Positions 1 to 6,355 of a stretch of DNA of 6,393 bases are shown here, one piece after another (the stretch's first letter is position 1; each line of letters begins with the position of its first letter). The DNA is taken from NCBI GenBank assembly GCA_002686705.1, contig NYYH01000051.1, positions 1 through 6,393 of the forward strand. Reading direction: 5' to 3'. A program made the translations under genes and the position numbers. This DNA is from Bacteroidota bacterium (GTDB lineage: Bacteria > Bacteroidota > Bacteroidia > Bacteroidales > F082). The notes beneath the pieces are model-generated. The model saw nothing but the letters and a program-made list of their open reading frames with translations. It had not been told where the DNA came from and searched no databases.

Positions 1-82
1 CATTTTCTTTACTTTTTAAGATTAATAAAATTATAAAATATATATCTTAAATTTGACTCGTGAAAAGTTCACTTTTTGCTGA

Positions 83-307
83 AACTATACAACTTCAACA
101 TCCGGTGTTGGTTCATCAAGCAACGTTTCTGTTGGAAAATCTTCAAAAGGTGGTTCCTATGCAATCTCATCCTCTAACAGCAATTCAAAAGGTGCTAAAG
201 GTGTTATGAGCAAAGTATTATCTGATCCCGCACCAGGTAAATGGAAGCTCGTTATTTCACTTAAAAATGTGACCGGAAAACTTGATGTAGCCCTTGAACA
301 GGAATAA
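83..307 (+). pseudogene. C-terminal remnant of an unidentified Ser/Gly-rich, probably exported protein
   Basis: The frame is open from just after a TGA at 80-82 to a TAA at 305-307, giving about 74 codons. The first ATG (206-208) would leave only 33 residues, so the start is missing. The first part is very rich in Ser, Gly and Asn, like a linker. The end is a short hydrophobic/charged segment containing DPAPGKWKLVISLKNVTG, which reads like the last beta strands of a secreted beta-sandwich domain; P-domain-like modules often end with a similar PGxWxL strand. I do not recognise the family. The bases before 83 are extremely AT-rich and non-coding. The next gene starts 20 bases after the stop, so the fragment may once have been transcribed with it. 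Chance openness is possible, but the composition argues for a real protein tail. Confidence 0.45.
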
Positions 308-327
308 AATAACAATACATCTAAAAT

Positions 328-1395
328 ATGTCTAACTTTGAAAGCATGTCATCGTTAAATTATTTCAGTTGCTGTAAAGTCAGAATATTAAGCCTACTGT
401 TTAGTGTTTTGGCTTTTACATCTTATGCTTCGAGCATTAAGGGTACCGTAGTTGTGGATGATCGTTGGGAACCGGTAATCTATTTGTCAGCTATCAATTC
501 ATTTGATGACTTTAACACTGCATCCTTTGATTTTCTGGTGTATCAGACAGTGGTTGATTCATTGGGATATTTTGAAATGAATGATATTGTACTTCCTAAA
601 GGAGACCGGATATACCGGTTACATATTTGTAAGAAAGACGATCCGGTTTCTACCATAATTATTGGAGGTAAGGATGAAAATTTTATCCATTTTATTATGA
701 ATGATACATCTAGTATTAATATTTATCCTGAACCAGAAAAGCCATTATTCCAGTATAGTATTGTCGAAGGAAACGAAGTCAACACAGCATTTAAATTATT
801 AATCGACCTTCAAAAGGAACTGCTCAGTCCTCCTAAACTGCCTTCAAAACAAAACAGAGATTTCCGTAAAGAGCAGATTCTAAATAAGTATATGGATTTG
901 GCTGATACATCATCTCATGCTATAACTAAGTTACTGGCACTCCATCTGATTAATGAATCAGTAGAATCTCCTGAGCTGGCATTAATGGAAAAAACCGAAA
1001 ACGAACTGCAGATCTCCGATTCCTCAAGTCCTTATTATCAGTCTTTTGTTGAGGAACTCGAGTACTTAAAGTATCAGTCTGATCAATCGGGATTTACAAA
1101 TACAGAATGGTTAATATTTGTAGTACTATTATTAATTCTTATAATGTTCAGTCTGATACTGATAAAAAGAAGAGGACGTAAAAAAGAGCACATTATTGCA
1201 GCAAATACTGAATTACTTCAATCGTTATCAGTACAGGAGAAAAAGGTGTTTGAATTATTGCGTTCCGGTGCATCGAACAAAGAGATATCATCGGAACTTA
1301 ATATTGAAGTCAGTACAGTTAAAAGCCATGTGTACAAAATCTTTTCACGGTTAGGTGTAAAATCGCGTAAAGAAATAGTAAATAATAGTTGGTAG
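328..1395 (+). CDS. Membrane-anchored LuxR-type HTH transcriptional regulator with periplasmic N-terminal domain
   Basis: This is a 355-residue one-component regulator. Residues 1-36 look like a signal sequence: basic residues at 17 and 19, a hydrophobic stretch at about 20-33, and a possible cleavage site after SYA (35). Residues 37-133 form a beta-rich domain resembling DUF4369, with a DSLGYF motif (77-82), YRLHI (96-100) and an IIGGKDENF segment (111-119). Residues 150-250 are mostly helical and charged. A membrane helix spans about 261-279, followed by KRRGRKK, a strong positive-inside signal. Residues 299-352 are a GerE/LuxR helix-turn-helix with the usual ALxxREx(V)-like start, NKEIS, and the recognition helix around STVKSHVYKIFSRL. 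The topology implies sensing in the periplasm and DNA binding in the cytoplasm. The start at 328 or the second ATG at 346 are both possible, as neither has a Shine-Dalgarno, which is usual in this phylum. No response-regulator receiver domain is present. Targets are unknown. Confidence 0.88.
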   Translation: MSNFESMSSLNYFSCCKVRILSLLFSVLAFTSYASSIKGTVVVDDRWEPVIYLSAINSFDDFNTASFDFLVYQTVVDSLGYFEMNDIVLPKGDRIYRLHICKKDDPVSTIIIGGKDENFIHFIMNDTSSINIYPEPEKPLFQYSIVEGNEVNTAFKLLIDLQKELLSPPKLPSKQNRDFRKEQILNKYMDLADTSSHAITKLLALHLINESVESPELALMEKTENELQISDSSSPYYQSFVEELEYLKYQSDQSGFTNTEWLIFVVLLLILIMFSLILIKRRGRKKEHIIAANTELLQSLSVQEKKVFELLRSGASNKEISSELNIEVSTVKSHVYKIFSRLGVKSRKEIVNNSW

Positions 1396-1578
1396 CCTAA
1401 AAGCACTGCGTTATATTATCTTTCTTATTGAATCTTTCTGTGCTGAACTATTGTTCTAAATTTATTCTCCAAATCACAAACATCTAGGAATTATAAACCA
1501 TGCTTGTAACGAACTAGATCTTACAAATAAAGTGGATAATTAATAATGTATATCTTTATTGGTTTTAAATTATAGTAG

Positions 1579-2865
1579 ATGAATAATAATACTAAAGCAG
1601 CTAAAATTAATAAGCGATCTCTTATCGCTGGCTTTTCAGGTAATGTACTTGAGTGGTACGATTTTACAGTTTATGGATTTTTTGCCACAGTTATAGGTTC
1701 TCAATTTTTTCCCAACGAGGATAAAGTAGTACAGTTAATTTCTGCCTTTGGCGTATTCGCAGCTGGATATTTGATGCGCCCAATTGGAGGGATTATTTTT
1801 GGCCACATCGGTGATAGCCAAAGCCGTAAAAAAGCACTTTTGATTTCAGTTTTATTAATGGCAATACCCACTACATTAATTGCTTTTCTACCAAACTATG
1901 AAAGTATAGGATGGTACTCTGCATTGCTTTTGATTATTTTGAGGCTACTACAGGGATTGTCAGTAGGGGGTGAATTCACAGGCTCCATATCTTTTCTAGT
2001 TGAAAAAGCTCCTAAAAATAGGAGAGGTTTTTATGGAAGTTGGTCAACTTTTGGGGTTTTTGGAGGAATGCTTTTAGGCTCTGGATTAGCTGCCTTAATA
2101 ACAGCCATTCTTGACAACAATCAACTGCATGATTTTGGATGGCGTATTCCGTTTTTGTTTGGTGCGGTAATAGGTATTGTGGGACTTTATCTTAGAAAGG
2201 GAATGGGAGATGATGAGCATTTTGAAAAAGTTATTAAAGAGCATAAATCTAATAAGCCTCCCATTTCAGAGTTTTGGGCTGATTATAAAATACAAGCTCT
2301 TAAAATTGTACTATTGAGTTGGGCATTTGGAGTGTCTGTTTACATGATATTTATATTTCTTCCATCCTATCTTCATACTTTCCTCCATGTTAAATTGGAT
2401 GATGCCCTTTCATCTCACACAATAGCAATAGTTGTTTTAATGTTGATGATACCGTTATTTGGAATTCTGACTGATAAATTTGGAAGAAAAAAAGTACTAT
2501 TTGCATCACTTATTGGTTTTGTTGTTTTCAGTTACCCTCTTTTTGCTTTGATGTTTGAAAGTACATTTACAGCCATCTTAATTGCCACACTGGTATTTGC
2601 TATTTTTGAAGCAATGTTTCAGGGTGTGATGCCAGCCTTAATGACCGAGACTTTTCCTACAAGGGTAAGATACACAGGTCTTTCAGTTAGTTACAACTTT
2701 GCACTTGCCTTGTTTGGGGGCACAACTCCACTTGTTTGTACCTGGCTAATTAAAATAAGTGGTGGTAATGTTTGGATGCCTGCATATTATTTAATAGCAA
2801 CATGTATAATCGGTATTATTGTTGCCATGTATATGCCGGAAACGTTTAAGAATGAACTAGAATAA
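1579..2865 (+). CDS. ProP-like MFS transporter, metabolite:H+ symporter (MHS) group
   Basis: This is a 428-residue inner-membrane protein with about twelve hydrophobic segments. MHS-group signatures are present: GNVLEWYDFTVYGFFA in helix 1 (21-36), the loop 2-3 motif as GHIGDSQSRKKAL (75-87), RLLQGLSVGGE in helix 4 (122-132), the repeated loop motif GILTDKFGRKKVL (295-307), and ETFPTRVRYTGLSVSYN near helix 11 (357-373). These features are shared with ProP (proline/betaine), KgtP and shikimate or citrate symporters, so the substrate is an organic solute moved with protons but cannot be named. The length fits the family and the gene appears intact. In the first loop motif, the usual Gly before Arg-Lys is replaced by Ser (82). 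The start ATG has only an AT-rich leader, and no clear promoter was found in the 183-base gap before it. It converges with the dimethylargininase gene, 26 bases apart. Confidence 0.9.
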   Translation: MNNNTKAAKINKRSLIAGFSGNVLEWYDFTVYGFFATVIGSQFFPNEDKVVQLISAFGVFAAGYLMRPIGGIIFGHIGDSQSRKKALLISVLLMAIPTTLIAFLPNYESIGWYSALLLIILRLLQGLSVGGEFTGSISFLVEKAPKNRRGFYGSWSTFGVFGGMLLGSGLAALITAILDNNQLHDFGWRIPFLFGAVIGIVGLYLRKGMGDDEHFEKVIKEHKSNKPPISEFWADYKIQALKIVLLSWAFGVSVYMIFIFLPSYLHTFLHVKLDDALSSHTIAIVVLMLMIPLFGILTDKFGRKKVLFASLIGFVVFSYPLFALMFESTFTAILIATLVFAIFEAMFQGVMPALMTETFPTRVRYTGLSVSYNFALALFGGTTPLVCTWLIKISGGNVWMPAYYLIATCIIGIIVAMYMPETFKNELE

Positions 2866-2891
2866 GAATGGAAAAAAATGTCTTAATAAAT

Positions 2892-3652
2892 TTAAAATCG
2901 TAATGACAAACAACTAAGGCCTCCATCGAGTTTTTTAAATTCACTTACATCAATTTCAATAATTTCGTAACCAGCTTTCTCGATAGTTTTTTTTGCTTTA
3001 GGATAACCCTTTGGAATTAGCACTTTGTTGTTAACCCAGATACAATTGGCAGCATAACTTTCATCTTTATCAATTTCCAGAATGTTGAATTTTCTAAATT
3101 CTTCATTAGATAAAAATTCTCCACAAGCTATTAGATTATTATGCTCTAAATATGCCAATCCTGTTTTTAAATGAAGCACTTTTTCAAGCTTAACTACTGA
3201 ACCGGTCTTGCCATATTTTTCAAGACACTCAATAAGTTGTTCAGCACCTATAGCATTTGTTCTTTCAGATAAACCAATGAAAAAATGAGAACCAACCATC
3301 ATTATATCTCCTGCTTCAACTGTTCCAGGAGATTCTATTTGTTCAATATTTTTATAATACTTTTTTAGTACAGCCTTTATTTCTGTTATTTCCCCTCTTC
3401 TGGATGGTGCACCAGGATTTGTTATGATTGCAAAATCACTTGTCAATAATGCCACATCTTCAACAAATGTTGAGTCAGGATATTCCTCCTCAGGTTCAAG
3501 TACCAGCACATTAAGGCCACATTTTTTAATACTTCAATATAATTCGCATGTTGAGTAAGTGCTAAACTATAATTGGGAATCCCAAGGTTTGCGGAGCTCA
3601 ATCCATGTACTAAACTTTCTCCTGGTGTCCTAACAATAGCCTTGGTGAACAT
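2892..3652 (-). pseudogene. ddaH: Dimethylarginine dimethylaminohydrolase (DDAH), split by a -1 frameshift
   Basis: DDAH hydrolyses asymmetric dimethyl- or monomethyl-L-arginine to L-citrulline plus an amine, in the cytoplasm. The N-terminal part is read from ATG 3650-3652 (MFTKAIVRTPGESLVHGL...) to about 3528. The rest continues in another frame and could start alone only at GTG 3507-3509, giving 205 residues. Joining the frames at the A-run restores a 253-residue protein, the normal size, reading ...EVLKKCGLNVLVLEPEEEY. In the restored protein Leu18, Asp60, Glu65, Asp66, Arg85, Arg131, Glu113, His161 and Cys248 match the substrate-binding and catalytic residues known in Pseudomonas aeruginosa DDAH (Glu114, His162 and Cys249 there). 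The C-terminal KLDGGLSCLSLRF is the family hallmark. All key residues are intact, so the lesion is recent, a sequencing error, or tolerated by recoding. It converges with the MFS gene. Confidence 0.9.
3522..3527 (-). other. Homopolymer frameshift site in ddaH (A6 on the coding strand)
   Basis: On the coding strand the sequence reads GAA GTA TTA AAA AAT GTG GCC in the upstream frame. One more A in the run would give GTA TTA AAA AAA TGT GGC CTT, which is Val-Leu-Lys-Lys-Cys-Gly-Leu, and leads directly into the conserved downstream frame. The present run of six A should therefore be seven. A -1 ribosomal slip on A AAA AAT would have the same effect. Confidence 0.8.
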
Positions 3653-3689
3653 AAAAATAATATTAAATTATTGTATATTCAATAAGGCG

Positions 3690-3697
3690 TAAATGTA
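3690..3697 (-). promoter_or_regulatory. ddaH: Possible -7 box for ddaH
   Basis: The reverse strand reads TACATTTA, one base off the Bacteroidota -7 consensus TAnnTTTG, 37 bases before the ddaH start codon. There is no good TTG -33 element at the expected distance; only a T-run from the adjacent hairpin lies there. The region is so AT-rich that chance matches are likely. Confidence 0.2.
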
Positions 3698-3720
3698 TAA
3701 AATATAATTATTTAAAAAGA

Positions 3721-3753
3721 ACTCATAAATATCATTTATTGTGATATATGAGT
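3721..3753 (-). terminator. Hairpin with following T-run, candidate intrinsic terminator (minus strand)
   Basis: The left arm ACTCATAAATATCA (3721-3734) pairs with TGATATATGAGT (3742-3753): twelve base pairs interrupted by a two-base bulge, around a seven-base loop. Read on the minus strand, the hairpin is followed at once by TCTTTTTAAAT, as in an intrinsic terminator. The stem has only three G-C pairs, so it would be weak. No minus-strand gene ends here; the nearest one upstream is the tRNA, more than 450 bases away. It lies just upstream of the ddaH promoter region, so it could instead be an operator or insulate ddaH from upstream transcription. Confidence 0.4.
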
Positions 3754-3790
3754 CTAGATGATTATCATGACAGGACGATTTTGAGCCAAT

Positions 3791-4108
3791 TTGTTCTCAA
3801 CTTGCCAGAAAAATTCAACTTCTACTCTTGCGGTAACCGGTCCTGTATGTCTTCAAACAAAATATGACTCCAAGGCAAATTGGTTGTTTACACTCAAGTA
3901 TATTTCACTTGACCAACTTCCTCATAAAGTAAGTGCTTCAATTTTAGATCGGTACCAGGGGGCTTTACTATCTAAGGCAGCAGAAATGCAAGAGCCTGAT
4001 TTTGATGGCTATGGTGTTGCCTTTATCTACCAAAAATACCGATGGGCTGTTGCTATTACTAAAGAAGGTAATGTTTTCAGACGTAAAATTACTTCTGAAG
4101 GATTTTGA
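3791..4108 (+). pseudogene. PepSY-like secreted protein, N-terminally truncated
   Basis: The frame is open from just after a TGA at 3782-3784 and contains no ATG; the only start is a TTG at 3791. From about residue 24 the product resembles the small periplasmic PepSY-like / BLIP-like proteins common in Bacteroidota: an aromatic strand ANWLFTLKYIS, then LPHKVSASILDRYQG (the usual LPxxVxxxxxxxYxG helix), then alternating strands YGVAFIYQKYRWAVAITKEG ending with a charged tail. Family members are usually around 140 residues, with a signal peptide and an earlier repeat of the same strand-helix unit. Here both are absent, and no frame upstream supplies them. The product would be cytosolic and probably non-functional. 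It lies between a divergent ddaH and a convergent tRNA gene. The family call rests on pattern, not on a search. Confidence 0.5.
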
Positions 4109-4202
4109 TTTCTGATAAAATGGATTTTTCCAATAAGTAACTGTACATACTCATTACAAGCTACATACCAAAAGAAAATAAGAGAATTCGTAATGGACTA
4201 AA

Positions 4203-4224
4203 TTACACCCTGTTACAAGTGTAA
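4203..4224 (-). repeat. Small inverted repeat just downstream of the tRNA
   Basis: TTACAC (4203-4208) and GTGTAA (4219-4224) form a six-base-pair stem with a ten-base loop, starting five bases beyond the tRNA 3' end in the direction of transcription. No T-run follows, so it is not a standard intrinsic terminator. It could slow transcription or guide 3' processing, or it could be chance. Confidence 0.25.
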
Positions 4225-4228
4225 AGTG

Positions 4229-4300
4229 TAGCCCCACCAGGACTCGAACCTGGATCTAAAGTTTAGGAAACTTCTATTCTATCCCTTGAACTATGGGGCC
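4229..4300 (-). tRNA. tRNA-Arg (anticodon CCT)
   Basis: The reverse strand folds into a complete 72-base tRNA. The acceptor stem is GGCCCCA / TGGGGCT with a G-T pair at the first position. The D stem is GTTC / GAAT with an eight-base loop. The anticodon stem is GAAGT / ACTTT around the loop TTCCTAA, so the anticodon is CCT, which reads the Arg codon AGG. The variable loop is four bases. The T stem is CCAGG / CCTGG with loop TTCGAGT, and the discriminator base is A. The CCA end is not encoded and must be added after transcription. The tRNA starts 55 bases after the stop of the large outer-membrane protein gene on the same strand, so it could be co-transcribed or use its own promoter. I see no repeat of its 3' end elsewhere in the window that would mark an integrated element. 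Confidence 0.96.
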
Positions 4301-4313
4301 AAATTTTGAAATG

Positions 4314-4321
4314 CAAAAATA
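4314..4321 (-). promoter_or_regulatory. Candidate -7 box for tRNA-Arg
   Basis: The reverse strand reads TATTTTTG, an exact match to the Bacteroidota -7 consensus TAnnTTTG, 13 bases before the first base of the mature tRNA. That places the transcription start a few bases upstream of the tRNA 5' end. No clear TTG -33 element was found at 19-21 bases upstream, so the call is tentative. Confidence 0.4.
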
Positions 4322-4355
4322 GTATTTTTTAGGCTTAGGATTTTACACTTGAATT

Positions 4356-6209
4356 CTATTCGCTTACCTCGTCTTCATCATTAGCATTAAACTTAATGAT
4401 GGTTAGAGGTTTTATTTCAACTCTTTTGTAATTGTTGAGTTCCTCTCTGGCAGCAGCCCTCGAATTAAAGATTGCTAAGTAAACATAATAAGAATCTGAA
4501 TCATCAATTGTGCCTAGTTGGCTCTTGATACCTAACTCATGAAAAATCTTCATCAATTTTTCAGCGTCAACGAAATTTTGGATTTGCCCTGCAATTATAT
4601 AATATCTTCCATCAATCATTTCGTTTACTTCAAGAGGCATATATGGTATCTCAAAGTCAGGAACAGCATCTTTATCAACTGCCTTGCGATTTGTATTTTC
4701 GTAAATTTTGCCTGGCAGCACTTTTATTTTCTGTAGCGCTGGAGCGTCAGGTCCTTTGTCTAAAGGAGTTGCTTTTTTGAAATTTATTTTACGATTTCGT
4801 TCAACTATCTCAAATATTACAGGAGCAGAAGTTGTGTCAACTAACAACTTTTGTAAATCGTTTCTGAGTATCCTGAAGTTTTTTCCAAATACATTTTTTA
4901 TACGTATTTGATAAACATGATTGCCTGGAGCAAAAACTGTAAAACTCCCATCCTTTTGAGTAAAAGTTGAGTAGCTGTTGCCCAATTTATTATATGCCGT
5001 TACCTTAATGTTTGCCAAATCTATCATCCCATCAGAACCCTTAACAAATTTTTGACGTTTAAGATCAACTTGTCCAACAATCTTACTTGCCTTTTGAAAT
5101 GGAATATAGTATACTGCATTCTTATTTAGTTCGATTTGCTCATTACTACTATTCAAATAAAAATATTCTTTCAGGTCGCTTATTGGTATTATTGTCGCCT
5201 TATAAAAACCTTTTGGAATTCGGTTGAATGTTACTATGCCCTTATCATTTGATAATAATGTTATGTCAACTGGAAAATTACCACGAGGCATAAAGCTGGC
5301 TGAATTAGTAATTTGAAGCCTGATTCTAACATTCGGAATACCTTTTTCGTAATTATCCATTTTGCCATTACCATTTTCATCCTGGAATAGCTGAACTTTT
5401 AATCGTCGCAAATCTTTCTTCCACTTGTTATAGTTAGATTTACCCCATCGCTTTTTAATTGAGAACTCGAGATAGTAGAATGACCTCCGAGAATCGAATT
5501 CATTGTAAGTTTGTTGAGTATAATTATAAGTTCCACCAACTATTACATACCAATCTTTAGCTACATAGGTTTCAATTCGTGGGTTTATGTTCAACGAACC
5601 ATACTTTAGATCAAATCTGTAAGTATAGTTTGTAAACATTGAAAGGCTTACTCTTCCCTTTAAATATGTTTTAATAGCATAAGGTGAAATATTCACACTA
5701 TTGTTACCTGCATCCAACGCGTACTGATAAAGCCCCATGTTTACCATTGGTCCGTAATCGTACGAAATTCTCATTCCGTAGCCATTGTTATGATAATCAC
5801 CAAGAAAATGAAAATCGTATCGCGTATCTGTCTGGTCTTCAATTTCCTGATACCTAAATTTTCCTATTCCGTATTTAACATTTAGCATGAGATGGCGTCC
5901 AAAAAAACCTTTAAATTCCATTCGATATTTCTGAATATTATATATAATTCGCTTGTCTTCGTTAGGCACTGGATTTGATGAGTGGTAATATTCAATACTC
6001 GGACCCATGTACCATCTAAATTTCCTGGTTGTGTTTGAGTGAAAAAGGATATTAGCATATTGGTCTTTTAGTCTTATTTCGGGGAGTTTAAAGCCCTCAC
6101 TATTTACATTATAGTAGTTACGAGAGCTGTTAACATATTGAGCACTAATATAATTCTTTGAATTAGCTATACTATATTTTGCTTTTGTGAAAAAATTAAG
6201 CAGGCCCAT
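4356..6209 (-). CDS. Outer-membrane beta-barrel protein with SdrD-B-like, regulatory-like and SPOR domains, 5' end probably lost
   Basis: The first ATG gives 617 residues, but the frame stays open 36 codons further upstream to a TAG at 6318-6320. That extra stretch (for example HAWDINYFGKISNNLSFHV) looks like more of the same protein. No signal peptide is found in either form, so the true N-terminus is probably missing. Residues 1-258 are Tyr-rich alternating strands typical of an outer-membrane barrel. Residues 267-345 resemble an SdrD-B-like module with a Ca-binding-type DENGNGKMD and EKGIPNV (277-294). Residues 375-440 resemble a carboxypeptidase-regulatory-like sandwich. A linker (about 470-530) leads to a SPOR-type domain (536-597; RYYIIAGQIQNFVDAEKL...), which in known proteins binds denuded peptidoglycan. 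The likely role is an outer-membrane protein tied to the cell wall; its substrate is unknown. The tail is acidic. It is the only gene directly upstream of tRNA-Arg. Confidence 0.8.
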   Translation of the reverse strand: MGLLNFFTKAKYSIANSKNYISAQYVNSSRNYYNVNSEGFKLPEIRLKDQYANILFHSNTTRKFRWYMGPSIEYYHSSNPVPNEDKRIIYNIQKYRMEFKGFFGRHLMLNVKYGIGKFRYQEIEDQTDTRYDFHFLGDYHNNGYGMRISYDYGPMVNMGLYQYALDAGNNSVNISPYAIKTYLKGRVSLSMFTNYTYRFDLKYGSLNINPRIETYVAKDWYVIVGGTYNYTQQTYNEFDSRRSFYYLEFSIKKRWGKSNYNKWKKDLRRLKVQLFQDENGNGKMDNYEKGIPNVRIRLQITNSASFMPRGNFPVDITLLSNDKGIVTFNRIPKGFYKATIIPISDLKEYFYLNSSNEQIELNKNAVYYIPFQKASKIVGQVDLKRQKFVKGSDGMIDLANIKVTAYNKLGNSYSTFTQKDGSFTVFAPGNHVYQIRIKNVFGKNFRILRNDLQKLLVDTTSAPVIFEIVERNRKINFKKATPLDKGPDAPALQKIKVLPGKIYENTNRKAVDKDAVPDFEIPYMPLEVNEMIDGRYYIIAGQIQNFVDAEKLMKIFHELGIKSQLGTIDDSDSYYVYLAIFNSRAAAREELNNYKRVEIKPLTIIKFNANDEDEVSE

Positions 6210-6323
6210 TTGAGGTCCTGGTATATTAGGTGATCCGTAATTGTTTGTGACGTGAAATGATAGATTATTGCTTATTTTTCCAAAGTAATTTATATCCCAG
6301 GCATGTAAGTCTTCACCCTAATT

Positions 6324-6355
6324 TGGACAGATTGGTTTAAATCTTTATGGACAGA
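6324..6355 (+). repeat. Direct repeat TGGACAGA x2, 24 bases apart, at the truncation edge of the barrel gene
   Basis: TGGACAGA occurs at 6324-6331 and again at 6348-6355. Coding potential on the minus strand stops at 6318-6320, immediately next to the first copy, and the rest to 6393 has stops in all minus frames. A plus-strand frame from ATG 6347 stays open to the window edge, but it is only 15 codons and not interpretable. Closely spaced repeats at a gene break suggest the end of a mobile element or a rearrangement point, but no transposase is visible. Confidence 0.35.

Noticed and set aside
15..51. Eight-base inverted repeat TTTAAGAT / ATCTTAAA
   Set aside because: The DNA is so AT-rich here that such a match is expected by chance, and there is no T-run or gene end to support a terminator.
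60..209. GTG-started 49-codon frame on the plus strand
   Set aside because: It overlaps the Ser/Gly-rich fragment in another frame, has no recognisable motif and is poor in acidic residues; the other frame is more protein-like.
1218..1406. Minus-strand open frame of 62 codons
   Set aside because: It lies wholly opposite the conserved HTH region of the LuxR-type gene and has no recognisable content, so it is a shadow frame.
1482..1519. Inverted repeat ATCTAG / CTAGAT in the gap before the MFS gene
   Set aside because: Only six bases with a 26-base spacer; it could be an operator but is too weak to call.
1551..1558. TATCTTTA as a -7 box for the MFS gene
   Set aside because: It misses the final G of TAnnTTTG and there is no TTG element at the right distance upstream.
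1556..1572. Near-copy of TTTATTGGTTTTAAATT on the minus strand close to the window's right end
   Set aside because: A 16 of 17 match of such AT-rich sequence is expected by chance among all pairs in a window this size.
3748..3867. Short plus-strand ORF of 39 codons (MSLDDYHDRTIL...) overlapping the PepSY-like fragment
   Set aside because: It starts inside the hairpin, has no signal peptide and no family resemblance. It could be a frameshifted head of the PepSY-like gene, but nothing in it supports that.
4229..4300. tRNA-Arg as an attachment site for an integrated element
   Set aside because: No second copy of the tRNA 3' end and no integrase gene are present in the window.
4539..4911. Two plus-strand open frames of 65 and 67 codons
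   Set aside because: Both lie opposite the conserved C-terminal part of the barrel/SPOR gene and look like shadow frames.
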